From Parvibaculaceae bacterium Mf 1.05b.01 (GTDB lineage Bacteria > Pseudomonadota > Alphaproteobacteria > Parvibaculales > Parvibaculaceae): 64,000 bases of DNA. Under the pieces are notes generated by a model that worked only from the letters and a program-made list of their open reading frames with translations, had not been told where the DNA came from and searched no databases. Positions 25,424 through 33,071 of the stretch are shown in pieces (positions within the stretch are counted from its first letter, which is position 1; every line of letters begins with the position of its first letter). The DNA lies in contig BAOK01000001.1 of NCBI GenBank assembly GCA_000509225.1, positions 2,216,914-2,280,913 of the forward strand. The letters run 5' to 3'. The translations under genes and the position numbers were made by a program.

Positions 25424-26125
25424 ATGCACAAAGGTCTTTTTACATTTACGGTGGCCAGTTCCTTGCTGGTATCAACATCTGTCTTTGCCTCTTGCCAAAA
25501 CGCGCTTGGAGATCTAAACCAAAAAATCTCTATGAATGAGAACCACTACCAGGAACTCATGATCGGTGACCTCGGCAAAGATGTAAAAATGCTGCGCAAC
25601 GCAGCCCGTGTCTTCTCCGATAACGGCATGCCTGATGCGTGTGTTGAAACCATCAATCACACCACCTCTCTGCTTGAGCAACATGCCAAAGCGCTGACGG
25701 GTCGTTATGATGCAAAAGGTAATGGCAACTGGTTCACGACCGAGGTTGAGAGGATCCGTACGGCCGTGCCGGTCAGCGACATCGACAAGCCGCTGCGTGC
25801 AGCTGAAGTCGTCGGAGCTGACATTCGGAACATGGAAAATACGATTCTCGGCGAAATTGAAGATGTTGTCGTGGAACCACAGAACGGCAACATCACTTAT
25901 GTGATCGTTGCCCATGGTGGGTTTTTGGGGTGGGGAGAGAACCAGGTCGCTGTTCCCTGGCAGCAACTTAGAATTACACCAAACACACAGAACCCCGTCT
26001 TCATTTTGAACATTTCACCTGACGTCTTAGCGGAGGCACCGAGCTTCAGGAGAGACTCTTGGGCGGAAGTGGACAATGCGGACTGGCGCATGCTCAACGA
26101 GCTCTATTTTTCACAGAATCAATAG
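25424..26125 (+). CDS. Exported PRC-barrel protein
   Basis: This encodes 233 residues. A signal peptide MHKGLFTFTVASSLLVSTSVFA is followed by a helical region with a few Cys (about 24-115), then one PRC barrel, about 124-200, starting VVGADIRNMENTILGEIEDVVV with GGFLGWGENQVAVPW. The barrel closely resembles those of the 15.9 kb protein (G-G-F-L-G followed by a V-P strand). It is likely periplasmic. The directly preceding EcfG-type promoter makes it a strong stress-regulon member. Confidence 0.82.
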   Translation: MHKGLFTFTVASSLLVSTSVFASCQNALGDLNQKISMNENHYQELMIGDLGKDVKMLRNAARVFSDNGMPDACVETINHTTSLLEQHAKALTGRYDAKGNGNWFTTEVERIRTAVPVSDIDKPLRAAEVVGADIRNMENTILGEIEDVVVEPQNGNITYVIVAHGGFLGWGENQVAVPWQQLRITPNTQNPVFILNISPDVLAEAPSFRRDSWAEVDNADWRMLNELYFSQNQ

Positions 26126-26188
26126 TTTCTTATCCGCTCGTCAAATCCAAACTTTGCCCAGGGACTGCGCGCTGCCTCACCGGGGAGA

Positions 26189-27460
26189 TTAGCTGTGGAA
26201 ATCTGCTAGTGCTTGTTTGTCTTGAGCTAATTCAAGTCGTAAGAGACCGAAATCCATTGCGCGCTCACTTTCAGTGGATAACGCGTCGGCATAATCGGCA
26301 TGGGCAATCTTGGACAACTGCAGGAGCATCCGTATGATCGCTTCGATCACTTCATACGTGCTTGCGCCATCGCGGACAACCGGACGGACGGCACTTTTTA
26401 AAAAGGCACTGAAATCCGGTCGCTTGAACTTAATGCGACCGTCTGCTGAAAACCCACTCGGATACCGGTGCGATGGCACAACCGCCGCGCACGCCAGCAG
26501 GGCGCCAATATGATCGATACAAGCCAATGCTGTCCGGGGGTCGTTTATACCGGACGAGAGGGACCGACAGGCGATTTCCGCCAATAATTCGAACCCGAGA
26601 AGTGGATCATTCTCAGAGCTGCGTTCGGACCCTGTTACAATGCAAGACCGAACTTTAGCAATCAGAGCTTGTTCTTCTTCGTTGAGCATTGATGTCGGGC
26701 TGGCCAACCTCATCAATGGCACGTGAGGATGAACAAAAGTGCCTTCACGAACCAGCATTTCCACTTTCAGGTCAGCGCAGTCAGCAATGTCAATGAGGGC
26801 CTTCTCATCGACGAGCTGAACAAAACCTGTGGCATCGGCCTGAACTGTGATGCCGTCATCGAAATCAATCCCTGACACAGGCGGGTGCGAGTCCGACTCG
26901 CCCTGTACATAATTGTCCAAAACAGCGGCAGCCTGACAATGAACACTACTAACGATTTGGTTGAGCTTCATCGCATCTGCGACATGGTGTATCCACTGAA
27001 CCAGGTAACGCACAGAGGAGGCAACCAACACCAGAGTGGCAATGAAAGTAAGCGTCACGCCGGCCTGGCTGATTGTGTTCAAGCTCAGCAGAAGCAGTGA
27101 TGACAGGGAAAAGACAAAACTTCCCAGAAACGTTCCAAGTGCATTCTGCGTGACTTTGTCTGCTAGAAGCTCTGGTACGGCTCTTGGAGACGCCTGGCCA
27201 CTGACTAGACTGAGAACGAGCATCAGCACCGAAAGCGTTACTGTGGAAACAGTTAACATGCTACCGGCGACAAGGCGTAGAAGTTCTCGCAGGGTGTCGC
27301 GGTCGATTTCAGGCAATAATGAGAACAATTTCGTCGGCAGGTATTCATCCCCCACTGCCACACCGAGTGCCGCAAAAACAGCTACAAGACAAAACGATGT
27401 CGGCCGAAACCACAGCGCAGACCGGATAGAATCCAGTTCATTTCTTAGAAAAGACCGCAT
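26189..27460 (-). CDS. DUF2254 membrane protein
   Basis: This encodes 423 residues. Four N-terminal membrane helices (about 20-40, 62-85, 108-128, 135-155) include GSMLTVSTVTLSVLMLVLSL and SGQASPRAVPELL, the DUF2254 signature. A cytoplasmic domain with DDGITVQADATGFVQLVDEKAL and SGINDPRTALACIDHI follows. The function of DUF2254 is unknown. It is last of three minus-strand genes (Pmp3, DUF4112, DUF2254) behind one EcfG-type promoter at 28128. Confidence 0.82.
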   Translation of the reverse strand: MRSFLRNELDSIRSALWFRPTSFCLVAVFAALGVAVGDEYLPTKLFSLLPEIDRDTLRELLRLVAGSMLTVSTVTLSVLMLVLSLVSGQASPRAVPELLADKVTQNALGTFLGSFVFSLSSLLLLSLNTISQAGVTLTFIATLVLVASSVRYLVQWIHHVADAMKLNQIVSSVHCQAAAVLDNYVQGESDSHPPVSGIDFDDGITVQADATGFVQLVDEKALIDIADCADLKVEMLVREGTFVHPHVPLMRLASPTSMLNEEEQALIAKVRSCIVTGSERSSENDPLLGFELLAEIACRSLSSGINDPRTALACIDHIGALLACAAVVPSHRYPSGFSADGRIKFKRPDFSAFLKSAVRPVVRDGASTYEVIEAIIRMLLQLSKIAHADYADALSTESERAMDFGLLRLELAQDKQALADFHS

Positions 27461-27535
27461 GCTATTTTTCTCCTCTGGCTTCGCCGGCCCGTCGAGAGAC
27501 CGACAATAACTTGGGTACCCACAGGAGACGGCGGA

Positions 27536-27970
27536 CTATTGACCGGCCTTAGTCGAAGCCCGTTCCAGATGGCGGCTTTCCTTTTCGACGTGGCGCGATA
27601 CCAATGCGATATTGCGGCGGTTTGCTTTGAATCCAAAGTCAAATACATCTCCGACCAGGGGAACAGAACCAACCAACAAGTCCACGCCAACGTTCGAGGC
27701 CATCCTAATCAGCAGGGATTTTGGTACGCCCAAATACGCGGCGTGTGCGATTAGGTACACAGCTGGAATTATCGACACACCATCTCCGATGCCGGGCACA
27801 AGGCCGAGTACGGCATCTATGCCGAAGCGTATATTCGTACCTGGCACCCGAAATCGACTGTCCATCCAATCGGCAAGCGTGTCCAGGCGACGGAGATGCC
27901 GCTCTTTGTCCAGGTCTCTATCTTTTTGCAATAATCCAGACCGCGTGAACGATGCCAGGTATATATCCAA
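27536..27970 (-). CDS. DUF4112 protein
   Basis: This encodes up to 144 residues; the frame opens with TTG at 27970 inside the Pmp3 gene, and a later TTG is also possible, so the start is uncertain. LDTLADWMDSRFRVPGTNIRFGIDAVLGLVPGIGDG and LVGSVPLVGDVFDFGFKANRRN are the DUF4112 hallmarks, with two hydrophobic hairpins. It is a small membrane-associated family with unknown role, often near stress genes. It is middle gene of the Pmp3-DUF4112-DUF2254 operon. Confidence 0.78.
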   Translation of the reverse strand: MDIYLASFTRSGLLQKDRDLDKERHLRRLDTLADWMDSRFRVPGTNIRFGIDAVLGLVPGIGDGVSIIPAVYLIAHAAYLGVPKSLLIRMASNVGVDLLVGSVPLVGDVFDFGFKANRRNIALVSRHVEKESRHLERASTKAGQ

Positions 27971-28076
27971 GCAGCGTCAGAAGTATGTTGATCCAGAAGT
28001 GCAATCCGATCCCCACTTGCAGGAATACACCAACAGGTGGAAGAAGGATTGCGAAAATGATGCGAATAATGTCCAT
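27918..28076 (-). CDS. Pmp3/YqaE (UPF0057) family membrane protein
   Basis: This encodes 52 residues with two membrane helices. MDIIRIIFAILLPPVGVFLQVG, then WINILLTLLGYIPGIVHAVW, is the full Pmp3/YqaE pattern. These proteolipids affect membrane potential and are salt- or cold-induced in plants, yeast and bacteria. The start has GAAAAACATGG context. It is first in the operon behind the minus-strand EcfG-type promoter, and its 3' end overlaps the DUF4112 gene. Confidence 0.9.
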   Translation of the reverse strand: MDIIRIIFAILLPPVGVFLQVGIGLHFWINILLTLLGYIPGIVHAVWIIAKR

Positions 28077-28127
28077 GTTTTTCCTTCGAGACGCAGCTAA
28101 TGAAAGGCTGTTGGCTATTCACCTAAG

Positions 28128-28152
28128 AACGCGGTGGCAAAGTGGAAGTTCC
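28128..28152 (-). promoter_or_regulatory. EcfG-type general stress promoter (minus strand)
   Basis: Read on the minus strand, GGAAC (28152-28148) and CGTT (28131-28128) have a 16-nt spacer. It lies 52 nt before the Pmp3 start at 28076 and would drive the Pmp3-DUF4112-DUF2254 operon. Confidence 0.78.
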
Positions 28153-28190
28153 CTGGGCAAATATGTTTTTGCGAAGGGAGGCCGACGTGT

Positions 28191-29021
28191 TCAGCGTTTT
28201 ACCTTTTCGGTGAGCTCTTCCTTAATTTGGCCGTATGCAATAAGTGCAAACAGCACAGTTCCCCCGACGACATTGCCTAGAAAAGCCGGCACGATGAAGC
28301 CAAACACGACCCCTGAAAAACTCATCTCGCCTGTGAGGACGAGAACGGCCATCTCCACAGCACCCGCAATAACATGCGAGAATTCAGCAAGAGCAATCAC
28401 ATAGGTCACCACAAATACCAAAAACAGTTCGCCGCCTTTGACATTCGCGAGGATCCACACCAAAGCTGCGATCAGAAACCCTGCTCCTATTCCTTTTACT
28501 GAAATGTCCATAAAGCTGCCGTCTGCTGCATGCAGACTGATGGCGACAACCTCCGAGATCATGCCTGGTGAGAAAGCGCCGCTATAAACGATAAATGTTC
28601 CAAAAAGAGCGGCTCCTACCATGTTTGCCAGGAATACGATTCCCCACAAACGCGCAAGTGATCGGAAATTCTTCTTCGTCGGCGCATAACAGATGGGCAT
28701 TACGGGTGTGATCGTATTTTCCGTAAAAAGCTGCAGCTTGCCCAGAATAACCAAAATAAATCCGACTGCGTATCCTGCATCAGCAACGACGGGAACCCAA
28801 CCTCCTCCCGCAGGAAGCCGATAGTGTAAGGTCGCTTCAGCGACGACTGAAAATCCGATCGCCAGTCCAGCGGCTAGCCCTGACCAGGCTAATGAGCTGC
28901 TTGGGCGCGCAAGCTCCTCTTCTCCATCCCGCCGCACGACTTCGAAGACCTGATCCGCGCGTAAGCGACGTTGCTCTTCAATGTCTGCGTTTTCCGACTT
29001 GTCAAAATGTGGTGCGGCCAT
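28191..29021 (-). CDS. Formate/nitrite transporter (FNT) family channel
   Basis: This encodes 276 residues with six membrane helices. An N-terminal basic cytoplasmic tail with RLRADQVFEVVRRDGEEEL is followed by FTENTITPVMPI and LANMVGAALFGTF, the FNT core loops, and FSHVIAGAVEMAVLVLTGEMSF near the end. FNT channels carry formate, nitrite, hydrosulfide or lactate by a pentameric pore. The long N-terminal tail is typical of the YfdC-like subgroup of unknown substrate. It ends 39 nt before the Pmp3 promoter and is the last clear host gene before the prophage. Confidence 0.88.
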   Translation of the reverse strand: MAAPHFDKSENADIEEQRRLRADQVFEVVRRDGEEELARPSSSLAWSGLAAGLAIGFSVVAEATLHYRLPAGGGWVPVVADAGYAVGFILVILGKLQLFTENTITPVMPICYAPTKKNFRSLARLWGIVFLANMVGAALFGTFIVYSGAFSPGMISEVVAISLHAADGSFMDISVKGIGAGFLIAALVWILANVKGGELFLVFVVTYVIALAEFSHVIAGAVEMAVLVLTGEMSFSGVVFGFIVPAFLGNVVGGTVLFALIAYGQIKEELTEKVKR

Positions 29022-29354
29022 GTCTTACCTCTGCCCGTTGATGCGAGTAATACAGTCAAGTTCCACGGGTCTTGCTGATCGTACACTTTTCGCCCGTTGT
29101 GCAATTTAAGCATCAAGGGAACGCTTTACCTATCCCGCTTGTTCCATGTCTATGAGAGGAAACCTGCTGGCGCCGCCGAAATGCATAGAGTGCCGAGAAC
29201 GATTCGACACCATCACTCCGAAAGTGTTGATCCTGCATCCTGGTACCAAGGCACGTCAGGTGACGGGAGCGATGGAAGGACATGTTGGGGAAAGTGGAAA
29301 TGGTGCCCGGGGGCGAGCTCCAACGGTTTTTATTTGTCAGTGACTTACGAGCCG

Positions 29355-29409
29355 GTGGGACACTTTTATTTTCTAGTGTTTACTTATGTTTATGACGAAA
29401 GTGTCCCAC
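29355..29409. repeat. 12-bp perfect inverted repeat
   Basis: GTGGGACACTTT (29355-29366) and AAAGTGTCCCAC (29398-29409) are perfect inverse complements, separated by 31 nt. On the plus strand the right arm runs into TTTTTTT, so it could be a terminator or a protein-binding site near the prophage border. Confidence 0.6.
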
Positions 29410-29568
29410 TTTTTTTGCACCCCCTAGCGCCCACTTATTCCGTCTACTGATTTATTTGAAATCACCCACTTTGATGATGGTTGAGTGGTCACAGTCGCCT
29501 CCAAAGGGCGCGTAATTTTCCGACCGCTGCAGAAGAGGGGTCGAAAAAAAATTTGGCCGTCGGAAAAA

Positions 29569-29813
29569 GGTGACAAAGGTCACAAAGGTGACCGCGTTGT
29601 TTTTAAAGGGAAATTTCGAATGTCAAAAGGTCACCAAAAGGTAACCGGTTACCTTTTTGAAGGGTCACCAGCTCAAAAAAATTAGTGAATCATTTCAATA
29701 GGTTAGAAACGGTTACCTTTTGGGTTACCTTTGGTCACCTTTTAGGGGTCACCACGAACCTCAACAATATCAATAAGTTAGGTGCCATTTTCGGCGCGGT
29801 GACCCGGGTTACC
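29569..29813. repeat. Array of GGTNACC palindromic heptamers
   Basis: Within 245 bp there are eleven GGTNACC heptamers plus two GGTNAC partial copies. The left copies have A-runs in front and the right copies mostly have T-runs behind. The switch falls at a 22-bp perfect palindrome, 29636-29657 (AAAAGGTAACCGGTTACC plus TTTT). Iteron-like binding arrays of this kind occur at origins and partition sites. No protein from the window is shown to bind it. Confidence 0.75.
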
Positions 29814-29931
29814 CTTTTCCGGAGGGGGTGGGGTACTTTTTGTCCCAGCGGGTGGTTTGACCGTGAATGAGCTGCCTCTCGGCACATCAAATCCACACCC
29901 AATTTCGCGGAAGTGTCAGCGACAAGCGATC

Positions 29932-30201
29932 GGTCCCATTCCCATTGGCCTGCCAGTGTTTATCGCCACTGCAGTTGAAGAAAAAACGATCCACAAAGCA
30001 CACAGGCGAGGCGGGGAGTTGAGAGCGCAGTAAGAGGGAGACGAAAGGCTTGCCGAGAAACATATCGACTGGGCAAAACGCGACATCGCAGACCTGGAGT
30101 CCGGCTTCCAAAGACCTTTCACTTTTGATGATGTAGCTATCATTACGGAGCGCGTTAAGCGAACCGGGCTCACAGCCGCCTTTCGATCGTGCAGCATATG
30201 A
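29932..30201 (+). pseudogene. Broken reading frame, probable phage gene remnant
   Basis: One frame reads GLPVFIATAVEEKTIHKAHR, a TAA at 30031, then EGDERLAEKHIDWAKRDIAD and GFQRPFTFDDVAIITERVKR to a TGA at 30199. The second half has protein-like composition but no start codon. I do not recognise the family. Confidence 0.45.
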
Positions 30202-30307
30202 ATTGGCTTAACTGAAGAAGCTCCTGCTGAGGACAGCCCAGCGCCGACTTTCTGTAGCAACCAATTTGCCGCAGTGCGATGTGTCTCCGTAGCACTAGTG
30301 AGAGATG

Positions 30308-31300
30308 CTAGTAATCAGTGATGGGTTCAAAGCCAAAGTGTTCACCCATCATGTTGTGCGCTAAGTCCGCAGCTCTGAGCAAACGGCGATCGGCATGCTC
30401 CAGTTTCTTGTTGTACAAGGTCATGTTCATGGCGCCTTCGTGAACAAAACTATTTCGATCACCCACTAGCCTTGTAATCTGGTCGAAAAGCAAAATTCGC
30501 TTTCCCTTGGAATTCTTCTTCCAGCAGCCTTCGAAGTCCAAAGACTTGTCAAGAAGTTGGAAGTTTCGTGAAATCACATCTGGTCGCTGAAAAGCGAACT
30601 GGTTGGCAATAATTTCCTCTGCGCTGCGGCCTTTCTCTAGGCTGAAACGTGTCTTCGTTGGGTTCAAATTCGATCTTACTCGGTCCGAAATGCCTAGCTC
30701 TCGGAGAGATGCAACAAACAGGCTGCGAAAGTAGTCTTCCCAAACAGCGATCAAATATGGAAGTTGCATGTTATTCGAGAACAACAGCGGATTGAGATCA
30801 TCTAGAAAGGGTATTTCGTGCGGACCGTCGAGCGCGATATCGCCTTCAAACTTGCGAACCATCCTATAACGTCTTGCCAAACCAACAGCGTTTTCAAACC
30901 GCCAACGTGCGATGAAGCATCCTGAAGCAATGGGCGAGACTCTTTCATAGTCAGTTGGAAAAAACCTGTTTCTTCCGTAATCACTGATAAAGTGCCCTGC
31001 AGTAAAATCACGATATACGCGCAGGGTTTCATTAAGCTTTCGAACATCCCAGAAGCTGCCGCCGTACCGTGAGCGTGAGTGAACTGACAGACCTTCTTCT
31101 GTTTGATAGATGCCCAGCTCCACACCCGTCCATGATTTGTAATCCTCTTTTTCGTACCAAATGTAGCTTCCGACATGGCCCTCTATGTCTCTCCAGTCCT
31201 TGACTTTTTGGTACCCGAGAAGATCAGCGATTCTTCTAAGCTTCCTAAGTGAAGTTCCATCCGGAAAATAATTCGTCGCCTCGCGAGCCAAGACTTGCAC
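30308..31300 (-). CDS. Hypothetical protein with HEPN-like C-terminal domain
   Basis: This encodes 330 residues with a GTG start 5 nt after the stop of the gene upstream, so the two are coupled. The N-terminal half (about 1-170) is not recognised. The C-terminal half is helical: LPYLIAVWEDYFRSLFVASL, then IRLVGDRNSFVHEG-type sequence containing R-N-S-F-V-H, which fits the Rx4-6H active site of HEPN RNases, and a final helix HADRRLLRAADLAHNMM. HEPN proteins cut RNA in toxin-antitoxin and abortive-infection systems. Assignment is by motif and helix order only. It sits with an Abi-alpha gene at the left end of the prophage. Confidence 0.6.
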   Translation of the reverse strand: MQVLAREATNYFPDGTSLRKLRRIADLLGYQKVKDWRDIEGHVGSYIWYEKEDYKSWTGVELGIYQTEEGLSVHSRSRYGGSFWDVRKLNETLRVYRDFTAGHFISDYGRNRFFPTDYERVSPIASGCFIARWRFENAVGLARRYRMVRKFEGDIALDGPHEIPFLDDLNPLLFSNNMQLPYLIAVWEDYFRSLFVASLRELGISDRVRSNLNPTKTRFSLEKGRSAEEIIANQFAFQRPDVISRNFQLLDKSLDFEGCWKKNSKGKRILLFDQITRLVGDRNSFVHEGAMNMTLYNKKLEHADRRLLRAADLAHNMMGEHFGFEPITDY

Positions 31301-31305
31301 CCGTT

Positions 31306-31845
31306 TTATTCAACTTTACGGCCATGTTCTGCAGAGCTCGAAATGGATGTTGGCCAACAATCTGCAGCTTCAAGCAAGAGCTCCGACCATACAGTAAACT
31401 CTATCAGAAACCCTCTGTCATCTTGCTTACGATATGAACAGATGATTGCGCCGCAAGCAGCCCCGTCTTCTTCCACCCACCAATAGCGCGCAAAGAAATG
31501 TACTATTTGGCTGCACAGTTCCTTGATACCTACTACAGCCCGCTGAGGGCTTTCCCACTCAAAGTCTATGTGGCCGGGCGCATCTCTCCATATTGAGGAT
31601 TTCTCTGGAGCCTTACTGCGATAGGAAATTAGATCCAAGGATTTTGATGCAAAAACGTCAGTGACCTTGCGATCCTCGATGAGTTTGCGAAGAACTACAG
31701 CCGAGTAAAACAGTGATCGCTCAAGGTCGAATGGAACCTCTTCGCACGGCCATTTACCAGCATCGCGCATTGTTGCCGCGTGCTTTCGAAGCTCGGTCCG
31801 CCATGGAGCGCTCTCGTACATATTGCTATTCTTGCAATATTTCAT
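31306..31845 (-). CDS. Hypothetical protein coupled to HEPN-like gene
   Basis: This encodes 179 residues from ATG 31845, with AGAAG upstream; the frame is open to a TTG at 31869. No family is recognised. Features: an early helical segment FDLERSLFYSAVVLRKLIEDRKV, then a middle stretch rich in aromatic residues, WRDAPGHIDFEWESPQRAVV, and CSQIVHFFARYWWVEEDG. The stop is 5 nt before the HEPN-like gene. If the partner is an RNase toxin, this could be its antitoxin or a sensor. Confidence 0.55.
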   Translation of the reverse strand: MKYCKNSNMYESAPWRTELRKHAATMRDAGKWPCEEVPFDLERSLFYSAVVLRKLIEDRKVTDVFASKSLDLISYRSKAPEKSSIWRDAPGHIDFEWESPQRAVVGIKELCSQIVHFFARYWWVEEDGAACGAIICSYRKQDDRGFLIEFTVWSELLLEAADCWPTSISSSAEHGRKVE

Positions 31846-32002
31846 TTTAACTTCTACTGCCTTGTCCAAAGGCTGCGAAAGACCGCTTCCCGTCCTTCTA
31901 TACCATCTAATGCACTGCAGCGGAGGGCTCGAAGCCGCCGTGACAGCTCCCTGACTGGCAGCCCAGAATTCACGGCTTAACTATTAGTTGCCCAACCTGC
32001 GT

Positions 32003-32701
32003 TCACCGCTCCTGGCTATCATTTACAGCGTAAAAGAAATCAACGCCCAAGCCGGTGACAGCAAATAGCTCAGTATCCTTGTAGGAGGATAGAGAATGGT
32101 CTCCTATGCTGACGCCGCCGGTTACAACTCCTGGCTTGAACAAACCCAGGCGGATCAGGTTGCGCACAGCGTTCTCAACGACTCCCCCAGGAAGACTGGT
32201 ATGTTCTACTATCTTGTCCCTCACGAAAAGGGTTCGATCTGTACGCTTCTTATCGGCCAAATGTTCCCTAACGATTAGATCGAGTATCTGAGAGTCAATC
32301 GGCTCCATGTCCGCGAGCATGGAAGTGAAATTTCGGCGTAACGGTCTGTCGTAAGTGGCATCACGCGCGTTGGCTAGCAAGTTCGCCCATTTTTCCTGAA
32401 GACTCGGGTCTTCTTCAACAGTTGCCTTCTCTATAATCGGCAAACCAAATGCGACTGGCACATGTCGTTTCGCTACACCACGCTCTCGCAGCTTTTGATC
32501 AACAGCCTGTTGCAAAGCAATGGCCTTCTCCAGTCGATAATAGGCAAGCTTATCGCCAACAAGGCCGACGGAATTAGAAACAACGTTACCAAACATGCCA
32601 TCCAAAAACGAGGCGAGGTTCTTTACCGTTTCAACTGAAGTATTGGCCGCCTCAGCGATGTCTTTGGCCTGTTTTCCAATATCGTGGTTTGATTCTGACA
32701 A
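32003..32701 (-). CDS. Abi-alpha (DUF4393) family abortive-infection protein
   Basis: This encodes 232 residues from a TTG at 32701 that has GGAGGTG 7 nt upstream; the frame stays open to 32851 but the extension has no family-like sequence. GLVGDKLAYYRLEKAIALQQ, then RGVAKRHVPVAFGLPIIEKA and EEDPSLQEKWANLLANARD, match the Abi-alpha/DUF4393 pattern, with PIDSQILDLI in the C-terminal part. The founding members are named for abortive infection in Lactococcus; the mechanism is unknown. It is a separate minus-strand gene between two HEPN-like genes in the P2 old/tin position. Confidence 0.75.
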   Translation of the reverse strand: MSESNHDIGKQAKDIAEAANTSVETVKNLASFLDGMFGNVVSNSVGLVGDKLAYYRLEKAIALQQAVDQKLRERGVAKRHVPVAFGLPIIEKATVEEDPSLQEKWANLLANARDATYDRPLRRNFTSMLADMEPIDSQILDLIVREHLADKKRTDRTLFVRDKIVEHTSLPGGVVENAVRNLIRLGLFKPGVVTGGVSIGDHSLSSYKDTELFAVTGLGVDFFYAVNDSQER

Positions 32702-33071
32702 ACTGAGCACCTCCAATAGCAGCTGGCACTCGCCAGATTTTATATGAATGTCCACTGTCGGAGAACAGTCCCAAATTTGCAAATCCCGCTTGCGAAGTAG
32801 AGCTGCCGTCTGACGACAACGCCGCGTCCGGTAAAGAAGGCTCGAAGCCACCGCGTTGTCGTACGGCCCGCGCCCGACTTCAAAGCGGGGTGGAGTCTCG
32901 GTCGACTATAATACCCGAATTAAACTTCCAAAGGGGCGCCTAGTCTATTCGAAGTGCAAACGCCATGACGGCGTGGCAACATGACCAACAAAGAAGCCAA
33001 CACCAGGGATCGAGCCCTGCGTCGGCTACCAACAAAATCTCTGGTAGGGTGCTTGACGACCCAACGACGCT
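32702..33071. other. Intergenic stretch between defence genes
   Basis: This contains the possible N-terminal extension of the Abi-alpha frame (32702-32851) and then sequence in which I see no gene, hairpin or repeat. Confidence 0.3.

Larger units (their letters stand above)
29022..30307. other. 1.3-kb region without intact gene at the left edge of the prophage
   Basis: The region holds, in order, an inverted repeat at 29355-29409, the GGTNACC array at 29569-29813 and a broken plus-strand frame at 29932-30201. Some of the array can be read as a repeated K-V-T peptide (about 29560-29600), as happens at the 3' ends of some phage and plasmid replication genes. It is possibly the decayed 3' end of the phage replication module. 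No integrase, tRNA or clear att repeat was seen. Confidence 0.5.

Noticed and set aside
29022-30307. CRISPR array in the repeat-rich region
   Set aside because: Repeats are 7-bp palindromes with irregular spacing, not 25-40 bp direct repeats with even spacers; no cas genes are present.
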